A stretch of DNA of 64,000 nt. Source: Streptomyces sp. LX-29 (GTDB lineage: Bacteria; Actinomycetota; Actinomycetes; Streptomycetales; Streptomycetaceae). Under the pieces are notes generated by a model. It did not search any database and was not told the origin of the DNA. It saw only the letters and a list, made by a program, of their open reading frames with translations. Below are positions 56,883 to 64,000 of the stretch, piece by piece. Made by a program: the position numbers and the translations under genes. Each line of letters begins with the position of its first letter. Position 1 is the stretch's first letter. Location: assembly GCF_029541745.1 (NCBI RefSeq), contig NZ_CP089746.1, positions 6,643,559-6,707,558 on the forward strand. Direction: 5' to 3'.

Positions 56883-57473
56883 CGCCTCGCGCCGTCCGTG
56901 CCGCGCGGGACGGGCTCAGGAGACCTCACGGGGTGTCGCGCACTTCGTCCCGCGCCACCGGGTCCAGGGCATCCGAGGTGCTGACGGGGCGCCTCACACC
57001 AGGGGGGCTTGGCGTCATGACGTCCCCCACCCGGAAAACCTGCCGGCTTCGTGCTGCTGTATACCGACAGGTCCACCGAAGGCCCGTCGGGCGAGGAATC
57101 TCATCCCGACGGGCCCTGAGCCGCGAGCCGTCGATCGCGGCGTCGCCCATGTGCGGCAGGCCCGCCGTGCGCGGCTCGGTCAGCGGGCCACGGCCGGCAG
57201 TAGTCCTCGTCGGTCGCGATGGGGTTCCGACGGGTGTCCTCGGCAACGGCTCCAGGCGATCCCACAGCTCATCCGACACGATCCACGGCGACATCCCCAT
57301 ATCGAACCGAACGCTCAACTACCGCACCGAACACGGCAACCAGGACCGATCCGCCCCATTGCGTTAGGTGTTGTAAGGGCACAGAAGGCGCTGGAGCACG
57401 AGACGCTTCGCCGTGCCTGTTCACGGGTGGGTGGCTCTGGCTGAAAGTGTCGGGGACCTGCCTCGATGATCCG
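56883..57473. other. Gene debris, possible transposase relic
   Basis: No intact gene. On the minus strand 57228-57318 reads MSPWIVSDELWDRLEPLP, resembling the start of IS5-type transposases, and then loses similarity. The rest of the region shows no coherent frame. Confidence 0.45.
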
Positions 57474-57818
57474 CTACTGGATGACCTCGTAGATCTCCTT
57501 GTAGCCGTATGTCGCGTAGCTGTTCAACGTGTTGATCAGCGACTGTGCGTTCTCATCCGGATTCACGAAGAACCCTCGCTCCATGGTGAAGTACTGGTCG
57601 AGGCTGTCGAATTCCCATTGGCAGACGACCGTGTCCATGGGGCCAGCGTAGTCGACGTAGATGCGCCGGTTCGTATATCCGGCTTCTTCAAACACCGCGG
57701 TGAGGGTCTTGAACGCCGACACGATCTCCGGCGCTTTCCCTCGTTCGGCTCTGTACACCTCGCGCATCATGTACACGACGCGATCGCCTTTCCGTTCCGG
57801 GAGACGAATGAATTCCAT
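57474..57818 (-). CDS. Small protein of dimeric alpha/beta-barrel (NIPSNAP-like) type
   Basis: ATG 57818 gives 114 residues, MEFIRLPERKGDRVVYMMREVYRAERGKAPEIVSAFKTLTAVFEEAGY, followed by IYVDYAGPMDTVVCQWEFDSLDQYFTME. Two repeats of strand-helix-strand are expected, like NIPSNAP or antibiotic-biosynthesis monooxygenase folds. Codon use is less GC-biased than its neighbours, suggesting transfer. The frame is open 56 codons upstream but that part is low-complexity. No strong ribosome site is seen. Function unknown. Confidence 0.65.
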   Translation of the reverse strand: MEFIRLPERKGDRVVYMMREVYRAERGKAPEIVSAFKTLTAVFEEAGYTNRRIYVDYAGPMDTVVCQWEFDSLDQYFTMERGFFVNPDENAQSLINTLNSYATYGYKEIYEVIQ

Positions 57819-58373
57819 GGAAGGTGGCTGCCACCGTACCGGAGGAGGGCCGATACGGCTGCCGTCGCCATGGTGGCAGTCACACTGCTGAGTGGCGTGA
57901 CAGAGGGCGGGGGACACCTGAGTAGGGGTGTACGCGTCTTCATCCTCTGGCGCCTTGGCCAGTGACCTCTGACGTGCACGGAACATGATGGTGCTCGCGC
58001 GGCAGCGCTGCGATGGCCTGGGCAGTCCTCAGCTCCATTGGGCCCCGAGCGGTTGAAGCACCCGTAGCGGGTCGTCCCCGCCCGCGCGGGGTAGCCCGTC
58101 ACCGGCCACACTCCCGACGGCCTTCCGTCTCTCTGCGCGTCCGATTTCCTGTGCTGCGTACTGATTACGCCGGACGGCCCAGGCTCGACTGGGCGTCGGA
58201 GCACGCATCTACTGAAGGATCGCAAGCCTGATCGGCGCTTGTGCCAGAGCCTGGGCATCGCTCTTTCCGCCGTGCAGCTCGACACGCTGGCCGCCGCCTA
58301 GTGAGAGCTGTTTGCCGACCAGGTCGAACAGGCCGAAGTTCACGGGGGTGACGCCGTGAGTGTCGGTGGCGTG
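57819..58373. other. Apparently empty region
   Basis: I see no gene, RNA or repeat that I can support in these 555 bp on the left flank of the IS5-type element. Confidence 0.5.
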
Positions 58374-58377
58374 CTAG

Positions 58378-59274
58378 GCAGTTTCGTTTGGATCAGCCGG
58401 TCGTTGGTCTGGGTGTGCCGTTGACTGACGCGCAGTGGGCGCGGATCGAGCCGTTGCTCCCGGACCGGACGCCGAGGCGCGGTGGTCGGTGGCGGGACCA
58501 TCGGGAGGTGATCGACGCGATCGCCTTCAAGTTCCAGACCGGAACCCAGTGGGTGCACCTTCCGGAGAAGTACGGCAACTGGCGAGGCGTCTACAACCGG
58601 CTGCGTATGTGGGCCGTCGACGGCACCTGGGAGCGAGTGTTCACCGCTCTCATAGCCCAGGCCGACGCGGACGAGGACCTGAACTGGGCCGTCTCTGTGG
58701 ACTCCACGATCGTGCGAGCACACCAGCACGCTGCCGGGGCCCGCAAAAGGGGGCCCCGGCTGGAGAACCGGCCGACCACGCCATCGGCCGGTCCCGCGGC
58801 GGGCTGACCACGAAGATCCACCTCGCGGCCGACGGCGACTGCCGGCCCCTGGCCTTCGTCCTCACGGCCGGCCAGGCCGGCGATGCACCCGCCTTCGGCG
58901 AGGTCATGGCCCGTCTGCGCGTTCCCCGCCGACGTGGACGACCTCGCACCAGGCCGGACGTCGTCCTGGCCGACAAGGCGTACTCCTCACGTGCGATCCG
59001 CGAGCATCTACGCCAGCGCGGCATCCGGGCAGTGATCCCCACCCGGGCGGATCAGCGCGGCCACCGGCTGCGTCGCGGCAGACACGGTGGGAGGCCACCC
59101 GCTTTCGACCGTGACGCGTACAAGCAGCGCAATACCGTCGAGCGGTGCATCAACCGCCTGAAGCAGTGGCGAGGGATCGCCACCCGCTACGAGAAGACAG
59201 CGGTCATCTACCTGGCCGGACTCCACATCGCGGGCATCTTCCTCTGGTCCGCTCGGTGATCCAAACGAAACCGC
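58378..59274 (+). mobile_element. IS5-family element, third type, with CTAG target duplication
   Basis: The 897-bp element has 18-bp inverted repeats GCAGTTTCGTTTGGATCA (58378-58395) and TGATCCAAACGAAACCGC (59257-59274, one mismatch). It is flanked by CTAG at 58374-58377 and 59275-59278. It differs from the 4091/8403 pair. Confidence 0.92.
58415..59259 (+). CDS. IS5-family transposase, probably made by programmed frameshifting
   Basis: The first frame (from GTG 58415, or TTG 58388) runs VPLTDAQWARIEPLLPDRTPRRGGRWRDHREVIDAIAFK and ends near 58807. The second frame carries IGRSRGGLTTKIHLAADGDCRPL, VVLADKAYSSRAIREHL and NTVERCINRLKQWRGIATRYEKTA to the TGA at 59257-59259. The frames overlap at the GCAAAAGGGGGCC stretch near 58741-58755, a typical slippery A6-type site in IS5-family elements. 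The catalytic residues are all present once the frames are joined, so this copy may be active. Confidence 0.85.
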
Positions 59275-59304
59275 CTAGGGCCTGTCCGATGAGTCAGGCC
59301 CTAG
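59275..59304. repeat. CTAG-bounded palindrome downstream of the IS5-type element
   Basis: CTAGGGCCTG (59275-59284) and CAGGCCCTAG (59295-59304) are perfect complements around TCCGATGAGT. The left CTAG is also the target duplication of the IS. It may be a terminator, or the two ends of another element left after deletion of its middle. Confidence 0.7.
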
Positions 59305-59314
59305 CATGATCACC

Positions 59315-60058
59315 ATGGCATCCGAGACGGGCACGGCAGTGGTGACAAAGCGTGGGCTGATATTCGGCCCGAGCGGCAAGCGGCTCGATCTCTACCGCCC
59401 GGAGGGGGTGGCGCGTCCGGTGCCGACGGTGCTGCTCTGGCACGGCATCGGACCCGACGAGCGGGACGTGCTCGAACCGCTGGCGCGCACCGTGGCGGCG
59501 CAGGGGCTGCTGGTCCTCGTACCGGACTGGCGTTCGGACCCCGCGGACGGCGGCCGGTCGCAGCTGCTGGACTCGCTGACCTTTGTCCGCAAGGAGGTGG
59601 GCGGGCTGGGCGGCAACGGAGAGTCGTTCGTGCTGGCCGGCTGGTCGGCCGGCGCCGGGGCCGCGCTGGGCACCGCACTACGACCCGAGGTGGCCGGTGG
59701 ATGGCGGCCGAGCGCGGTGGTGGGTATGGCGGGCCGCTACGACCTGCCGGCGCGCACCACCGGCACCGCCCCACTGGACGATCTCGCCGCGGGCCTGGAC
59801 CCGGTGGTGCCGGTCCACCTCGTCCACGGCGGCCGGGACACCGTCGTGCCCGCCTCGTTCTCCCGCGACCTGGCGGGGGCCCTGCGCACCGCGGGCCGGA
59901 CGGTGACGCTCCGGGAGCCGGATACCGACCACGCGGGCGTGGTCATGACCGAGTACGACCCGGCGGCGGACCGCTGCGTCCCGACCACCGCCGAACACGC
60001 CGTATCAGCGGGCCGGTTGGTGGCCGGGGTGGTGGCCGCCGCCGGGGACAGGCATTAA
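59315..60058 (+). CDS. Alpha/beta hydrolase
   Basis: ATG 59315 (an upstream ATG at 59306 adds three residues) gives 247 residues. The motifs are HGIGPDERDVLEPLARTVAAQGLLVLVPDWRSD (oxyanion strand), nucleophile Ser in LAGWSAGAGAALG, HLVHGGRDTVVP with the acid, and DTDHAGVV with the His. Dienelactone-hydrolase-like length. The insertion sequence and palindrome end only ten bases upstream, so the natural promoter is probably lost and expression, if any, would come from the element. Confidence 0.85.
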   Translation: MASETGTAVVTKRGLIFGPSGKRLDLYRPEGVARPVPTVLLWHGIGPDERDVLEPLARTVAAQGLLVLVPDWRSDPADGGRSQLLDSLTFVRKEVGGLGGNGESFVLAGWSAGAGAALGTALRPEVAGGWRPSAVVGMAGRYDLPARTTGTAPLDDLAAGLDPVVPVHLVHGGRDTVVPASFSRDLAGALRTAGRTVTLREPDTDHAGVVMTEYDPAADRCVPTTAEHAVSAGRLVAGVVAAAGDRH

Positions 60059-60077
60059 GGATTGTCCGGGTGGATCG

Positions 60078-60600
60078 CTAACGGATCCATAGCCGGATCG
60101 CGGCGACGGTGACCGTTCCGTGAAAGACGAACGCTCTCTTGGCATGCCGGGTCGCCACGGCCCGGAAGCCCTTGAGTGCGTTGATGGTCCGCTCGACCTC
60201 GTTTCTGCGGGCATACCGCGCCTGGTTGAAACCAGTGGGGCGGCCGCCTTGGCTGCCGCGCCGCTTGCGGTTGGCCCGCTGGTCCCGGCGCTCGGGGATC
60301 GTGTGTCGGATCTGCCGACGCCGCAGGTAATTCCGGTTCCGGCGTGAGCTGTACCCCTTGTCGCCACACAGGTAGTCCGGGCGCGCCCGCGGATGCCCGC
60401 CGGCGGAACGCGGAACACGGATACGGTCCAGGACCGGGATCAGCTGCGGGGCGTCACCCCACTGACCGGGCGTGACCAGAACGGCAAGTGGGCGGCAACT
60501 ACCGTCACTCGCCAGATGAATCTTCGCCGTGAGCCCGCCTCGCGAGCGGCCGATCGCCTCGTCGAGACGATGCCAGGCAGGACGAGTACGTCGTCCCGGT
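60078..60600 (-). pseudogene. C-terminal half of an IS5-family transposase
   Basis: AIGRSRGGLTAKIHLASDGSCRPLAVLVTPGQWGDAPQL, DYLCGDKGYSSRRNRNYLRRRQI and RRNEVERTINALKGFRAVATRHAKRA are clear IS5-type blocks, ending at TAA 60078-60080. Before about 60590 the N-terminal half cannot be recognised in any frame, so the element is truncated on its right side. It is a different IS from the others in this window. Confidence 0.82.
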
Positions 60601-61052
60601 ACCCGGGCCGGCCGGTGGCGGGCACCGGCACGGTTGGCTCGGGCGTCCCCGGCCGGCGGCATCGGGTGGAGGTCGTCAGCTCCGCCGCGGCGGCGCTGGT
60701 TCGCCAGCCACTCCGGCAGCGGCGTCAGTGCATCACTGAAGTGGAGCAGCCGCGCGCGGGCCGGTCCGGGGCTGTTCGTGCTTTCCTCGCCACGGATGCG
60801 GGAGAAGTGGCCACCGAACTCGCCGCACTGGGGCGCGATCCACGTTCCCCCTCCTCGTCGCGGCGGCGGCGGTCGGCGCAATGTCCCGCTCGGTGCCGCG
60901 GACCTGTCGTCGCGCTGCTGCGGTGCGTCCTGGGCGATCGGACGCCTTGTCCACCGCCTGGCGGAGCAGCTCCATGGCGGAGGCGATCGCTGCCTTCTTC
61001 GCCTCGTCGTCGGCCGCGCGGGAGGCGTCTTCCGGGAACACGACGGCGGGCT
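60601..61052. other. Region without a recognisable gene
   Basis: Several long frames are open on both strands because of high GC, but none reads like a protein. It separates the transposase relic from the NmrA-like relic. Confidence 0.45.
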
Positions 61053-61139
61053 TGTCACGAGACGGTTGCGCAGGTCACCGGTTCCCCTGCCAGGTCGTTC
61101 GGGCAGTGGGTCGCGGAGAACGCCGCCGCGTTCCGCTGA
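61053..61139 (+). pseudogene. C-terminal tail of an NAD(P)-binding (NmrA-type) protein
   Basis: The last 28 codons before the TGA at 61137-61139 read HETVAQVTGSPARSFGQW then VAENAAAFR, the typical end of NmrA-like NAD(P)H-binding proteins. Upstream the frame is not coherent, so only the tail survives. Confidence 0.55.
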
Positions 61140-61199
61140 GAAAGGACAAAGGCAAGGAGGTTGCCCGCTCCTTGCCACTCTCAACTTATAGCGCACCAG

Positions 61200-61218
61200 G
61201 GGGCTTGCGGCAAGGCCC
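61200..61218 (+). promoter_or_regulatory. Rifamycin-associated element (RAE)
   Basis: GGGGCTTGCGGCAAGGCCC is the 19-bp inverted-repeat motif described upstream of rifamycin-inactivating genes in actinomycetes. It lies 54 bp before the start of the Rox-type monooxygenase gene, the expected position, and should mediate induction by rifamycins. Confidence 0.88.
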
Positions 61219-61272
61219 CGGTCATGCCGCAGAATCACCGCCTCAGCAAGATCCTTTGGAAATGGTGGTTTG

Positions 61273-62700
61273 ATGATCGACGTGATCGTTGCCGGCGGTG
61301 GACCGACCGGGTTGATGCTCGCCTGCGAGCTGCGGCTGGCCGGGGCGCGAACGGTCGTGCTGGAGAAGCTGGCGGAGCCGACCGAGCAGTCCCGCGGGCA
61401 GGGCCTGCACGTGCGCAGCGCCGAGATCATGGACCAGCGCGGCCTGCTCGACCGGTTCCTCGCGGTCAGCGAGAAGTTCCAGGTCGGCGGCCTCTTCGGC
61501 GGCATCATGAAGCCGTGGCCGGACCGGCTGGACACGGCTCACCCCTACGGCGTCGCCACCCCGCAGCCGGTCACCGAGCGGCTGCTCAACGAGCGTGCGC
61601 TCGAACTCGGTACGGAGATCCGGCGCGGCTGCGAAGTGGTCGGGCTGAGCCAGGACGAGGCCGGCGTGACCGTCGAGCTGGCGGACGGCACGCACCTGCG
61701 CTCGCGCTACCTCGTCGGATGCGACGGCGGCCGCAGTACGGTGCGCAAGCTGCTCGGTGTCGGCTTCCCCGGCGAGCCCGCCAAGGTCGAGACGATGCTG
61801 GGTGACATGGAGGTGACCGAGGATCCGGCGACGATCGCCGCCGTCGTCGAAGAGGTCCGCAAGACCCAACTGCGGTTCGGTGCCACGCCCCTTGAGGGCG
61901 GACGGTACCGGCTGGTCGTGCCCGCCGACGGCGTGGCCGAGGACCGTGCGACCGCGCCGACCCTTGAGGAGTTCAAGCAGCAGTTGCGGGCGTTCGCGGG
62001 CACCGACTTCGGTGTGCACTCGCCGCGCTGGCTGTCCCGGTTCGGCGACGCCACCCGGCAGGCCGAGCGCTACCGGGTCGGCCGGGTGCTGCTGGCCGGC
62101 GACGCGGCGCACATCCACCCGCCGACCGGCGGGCAGGGGCTCAACCTCGGCGTGCAGGACGCGTTCAACCTCGGCTGGAAGCTGGCCGCCGCGGTCAACG
62201 GCTGGGCACCGGAGGGTCTCCTCGACAGCTACCACGCCGAACGGCACCCGGTGGCCGCCCGCGTGCTGGACAACACCCGCGCGCAGATCACCCTGCTGGG
62301 AACCGATCCGGGTGCGACCGCCCTGCGGGAGCTGTTCTCGAAGCTGATGGACTTCGAGGAGGTGAACCGGTACGTGACCGGGATGATCACCGCGGTCGAC
62401 ATCCGCTACGACTTCGGTGAGGGCCACGAACTGCTCGGCCGGCGGATGCGGGACGTGGAGCTGAAGCAAGGTCGCCTCTACGAGCTGATGCACGGCGGCC
62501 GCGGTCTGCTGCTCGACCAGACCGGCCGCCTCTCGGTGGCGGGCTGGGCGGATCGGGTCGACCACGTCGTCGACGTCAGCGAGGGCCTGGAAGCGCCCGC
62601 GGTCCTGCTGCGCCCGGACGGCCACGTGGCGTGGGTCGGTGAAGACCAGCAGGATCTGCTCGGCACGCTGCCGCAGTGGTTCGGCGCCGCCGCCGGCTGA
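61273..62700 (+). CDS. rox: Rifamycin monooxygenase (Rox type), FAD-dependent
   Basis: ATG 61273 (a TTG lies one codon upstream) gives 475 residues, the length of Rox enzymes. FAD sites: VIVAGGGPTGLMLACELRLAGA at the N-terminus, the YLVGCDGGRSTVRKLLG block (DG motif) and VLLAGDAAHIHPPTGGQGLNLG (GD motif). The whole sequence, including FQVGGLFGGIMKPWPD and the C-terminal thioredoxin-like tail ending WFGAAAG, closely resembles Streptomyces Rox, which linearises and inactivates rifampin by hydroxylating the naphthoquinone. The RAE upstream strongly supports the assignment. Confidence 0.9.
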   Translation: MIDVIVAGGGPTGLMLACELRLAGARTVVLEKLAEPTEQSRGQGLHVRSAEIMDQRGLLDRFLAVSEKFQVGGLFGGIMKPWPDRLDTAHPYGVATPQPVTERLLNERALELGTEIRRGCEVVGLSQDEAGVTVELADGTHLRSRYLVGCDGGRSTVRKLLGVGFPGEPAKVETMLGDMEVTEDPATIAAVVEEVRKTQLRFGATPLEGGRYRLVVPADGVAEDRATAPTLEEFKQQLRAFAGTDFGVHSPRWLSRFGDATRQAERYRVGRVLLAGDAAHIHPPTGGQGLNLGVQDAFNLGWKLAAAVNGWAPEGLLDSYHAERHPVAARVLDNTRAQITLLGTDPGATALRELFSKLMDFEEVNRYVTGMITAVDIRYDFGEGHELLGRRMRDVELKQGRLYELMHGGRGLLLDQTGRLSVAGWADRVDHVVDVSEGLEAPAVLLRPDGHVAWVGEDQQDLLGTLPQWFGAAAG

Positions 62701-62807
62701 GCGCGCAGTCGCGGCCCGGCCGATCCGGTACGTGACCTCGGCGTTCCTCCCCACGTGCCGAAAGGGCCGCCGGATGGACTGACGGGCCGTCGCCGGGCTG
62801 GTGCCGA

Positions 62808-63743
62808 TCATGATTGACCGTCCTCGCCCGCGACGTGTGCGCCCGGCTCCCCGGTCCGGTTCGCCCAGGCGTTGCGCAGCGTCTGGGCGACAGCGGCGAC
62901 CGCCGGGGTCCGCTGCGCCTCACGGTGGTGAGCCAGGTACAGGTGCCGCTGGATCGGCCGGGGGAGGTCGACCGTGACGACTCGGTGGTCGTGGAAGGCG
63001 TCGAGCGCGAGCTGCGGCAAGAGCGCGATGCCCAGGCCGCCGGCGACCAGTGCCTGGGTGACGACGTAGTCGTCGGTCTCGTGTCGGATGTCCGGGGTGA
63101 AGCCGCTGACCTGGCAGATGCGTGTGAGGTACTCGGTGCACCGGGGGCAGCCGGCGATCCACCGTTCCATGGCCAGCTGCTCCAACGCCACGCTCTGGGC
63201 ACCGGCGAGGTGATGGGCGGCAGGCAGCACGATCCGGAGCGGGTCGGTCCGCAGGCGGGACAGCACGATGTCGCCCTCGGCATCGGCCACCTCCTCGTAC
63301 GCGAAGATCACGGCCAGGTCGACCTCGCCGCACGACACCATGGTCAGCGCCTCGGGTGGTTCGGCCTCGCGCAGGCGCACATCCAGGTGGGGATGGCGGC
63401 GAGCCAGCACGGTCAGGGACCGCGGGACCACCGTGGCGCTGGCCGACGGGAAGGCCGCCACGCGTACGACGCCGGCGCGCAGGTCGGCGAGGGCGTTGAT
63501 GTCCTCGTCGGCCGCGCGCAGCCGAGCGGCCAGGGCCTCGGCGTGCCGCATCAGCACCCGCCCGGCCTCGGTCAGCCGCACCCCGCGCGCCTGGCGCACC
63601 ACCAGAGCCACTCCGGCCTGCCGTTCCAGCATGCGCAGGTGCTGGCTGACCGCGGGCTGAGTCCAGCCGAGCTCGCGGGCGGCGCCCGCGATCGACCCGG
63701 TGCGCGCGATCTCGCGGAAGATCAGTATTCGTCGGGCGTCCAT
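62808..63743 (-). CDS. LysR-family transcriptional regulator
   Basis: The 311-residue protein begins MDARRILIFREIARTGSIAGAARELGWTQPAVSQHLRMLERQAGVALV, a complete helix-turn-helix, and has a standard effector domain (LRLREAEPPEALTMVSCGEVDLAVIF-like block, then GLGIALLPQLAL). It diverges from a racemase gene 78 bp away at the right edge and probably regulates it. Confidence 0.93.
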   Translation of the reverse strand: MDARRILIFREIARTGSIAGAARELGWTQPAVSQHLRMLERQAGVALVVRQARGVRLTEAGRVLMRHAEALAARLRAADEDINALADLRAGVVRVAAFPSASATVVPRSLTVLARRHPHLDVRLREAEPPEALTMVSCGEVDLAVIFAYEEVADAEGDIVLSRLRTDPLRIVLPAAHHLAGAQSVALEQLAMERWIAGCPRCTEYLTRICQVSGFTPDIRHETDDYVVTQALVAGGLGIALLPQLALDAFHDHRVVTVDLPRPIQRHLYLAHHREAQRTPAVAAVAQTLRNAWANRTGEPGAHVAGEDGQS

Positions 63744-63821
63744 GGATCAAAGTTTTGCTTGGGTCTGTGCCAACAAGTCAAGGGCTGGTTAAGAGGACGT
63801 CGCGCTGTGAGGCTGGATGGC

Positions 63822-64000
63822 ATGCGAACCATCGGCCTGATCGGCGGCATGAGCTGGGAATCGTCCGCCGAGTACTACCGCATCCTCAACGAGGTGACCC
63901 GCTCCCGGCTCGGCGGGCACCACTGCGCCCCAAGCCTGCTCCTCACCGTGGACTTCGCCGAGATCGAGGCGATGCAGCGGGCAGGTGCCTGGGACCGGGC
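63822..64000 (+). CDS. Aspartate/glutamate racemase-family protein, 3' end outside the window
   Basis: ATG 63822 opens MRTIGLIGGMSWESSAEYYRILNE and reads to the edge without a stop (59 codons). GLIGGMSWESSAEYY is the signature start of amino-acid racemases of the Asp/Glu (YgeA-like) family. The catalytic cysteines lie beyond the window. Divergent from a LysR gene. Confidence 0.85.
   Translation, partial: MRTIGLIGGMSWESSAEYYRILNEVTRSRLGGHHCAPSLLLTVDFAEIEAMQRAGAWDR

Noticed and set aside
60393..61139. 248-codon plus frame upstream of rox as a complete gene
   Set aside because: Only the last 28 codons resemble a protein family; the rest overlaps the transposase relic.

Overview
The window looks like chromosomal DNA of a Streptomyces or close relative. 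It is very GC-rich, with GTG starts, Streptomyces-type regulator families, actinobacterial ABC/MFS transporters, and many IS5/IS630/IS701-type insertion sequences and broken genes. It reads as an accessory region, possibly arm-proximal, that has gained and lost DNA repeatedly.

Left part (1-12 kb): three tightly overlapping minus-strand genes of unknown role, one carrying an HETGH zinc-protease-like motif. A 5.3 kb block follows in which five insertion sequences lie end to end, each separated from the next by a single CTAG tetranucleotide. Next come a decayed IS701 fragment, a GNAT gene, a 3' half of a tRNA-Gly gene with its terminator (a probable attachment-site scar) and a wrecked XRE-type regulator.

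Core (12.2-29.3 kb): a compact biosynthetic operon on the plus strand. A 12.1 kb hybrid NRPS-PKS reads formyltransferase / partial condensation / adenylation (glycine code) with embedded methyltransferase / PCP / KS / AT(malonyl) / DH / ER / KR / ACP / reductase. It is followed by an unfamiliar oxygenase-like gene, a DHA2-type exporter, a thiolase and an SCO6745/SalK-like gene. Domain logic predicts N-formyl-sarcosine extended by one fully reduced malonyl unit and released reductively, i.e. a 4-(N-methylformamido)butanal-type product if the module acts once. This is the best candidate for an undescribed system.

Middle (29.7-44.9 kb): frameshifted small genes, an APC permease-GNAT pair, a TetR-controlled esterase with clear operators, and truncated reductase, phosphatase, LysR, MFS and integrase genes. 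An SDR/LysR divergent pair and an ECF sigma factor with a CU044_5270-type partner complete the section.

Metal island (45-55.2 kb): znuA-like lipoprotein, ABC ATPase and permease, a PacL/DUF1490 protein and a CtpC-type P1B ATPase form one overlapping minus-strand unit. Beside it, an MFS exporter and a FecBCD-type ABC importer diverge from a near-consensus Zur box. Between the two blocks, just downstream of the MFS gene, is a very short cysteine-rich (metallothionein-like) reading frame broken by a 7-bp tandem duplication.

Right part (55-64 kb): a cytochrome P450, gene debris, another CTAG-flanked IS5-family element, an alpha/beta hydrolase, an IS relic, a Rox-type rifamycin monooxygenase preceded by a rifamycin-associated element, a LysR regulator and the start of an amino-acid racemase.
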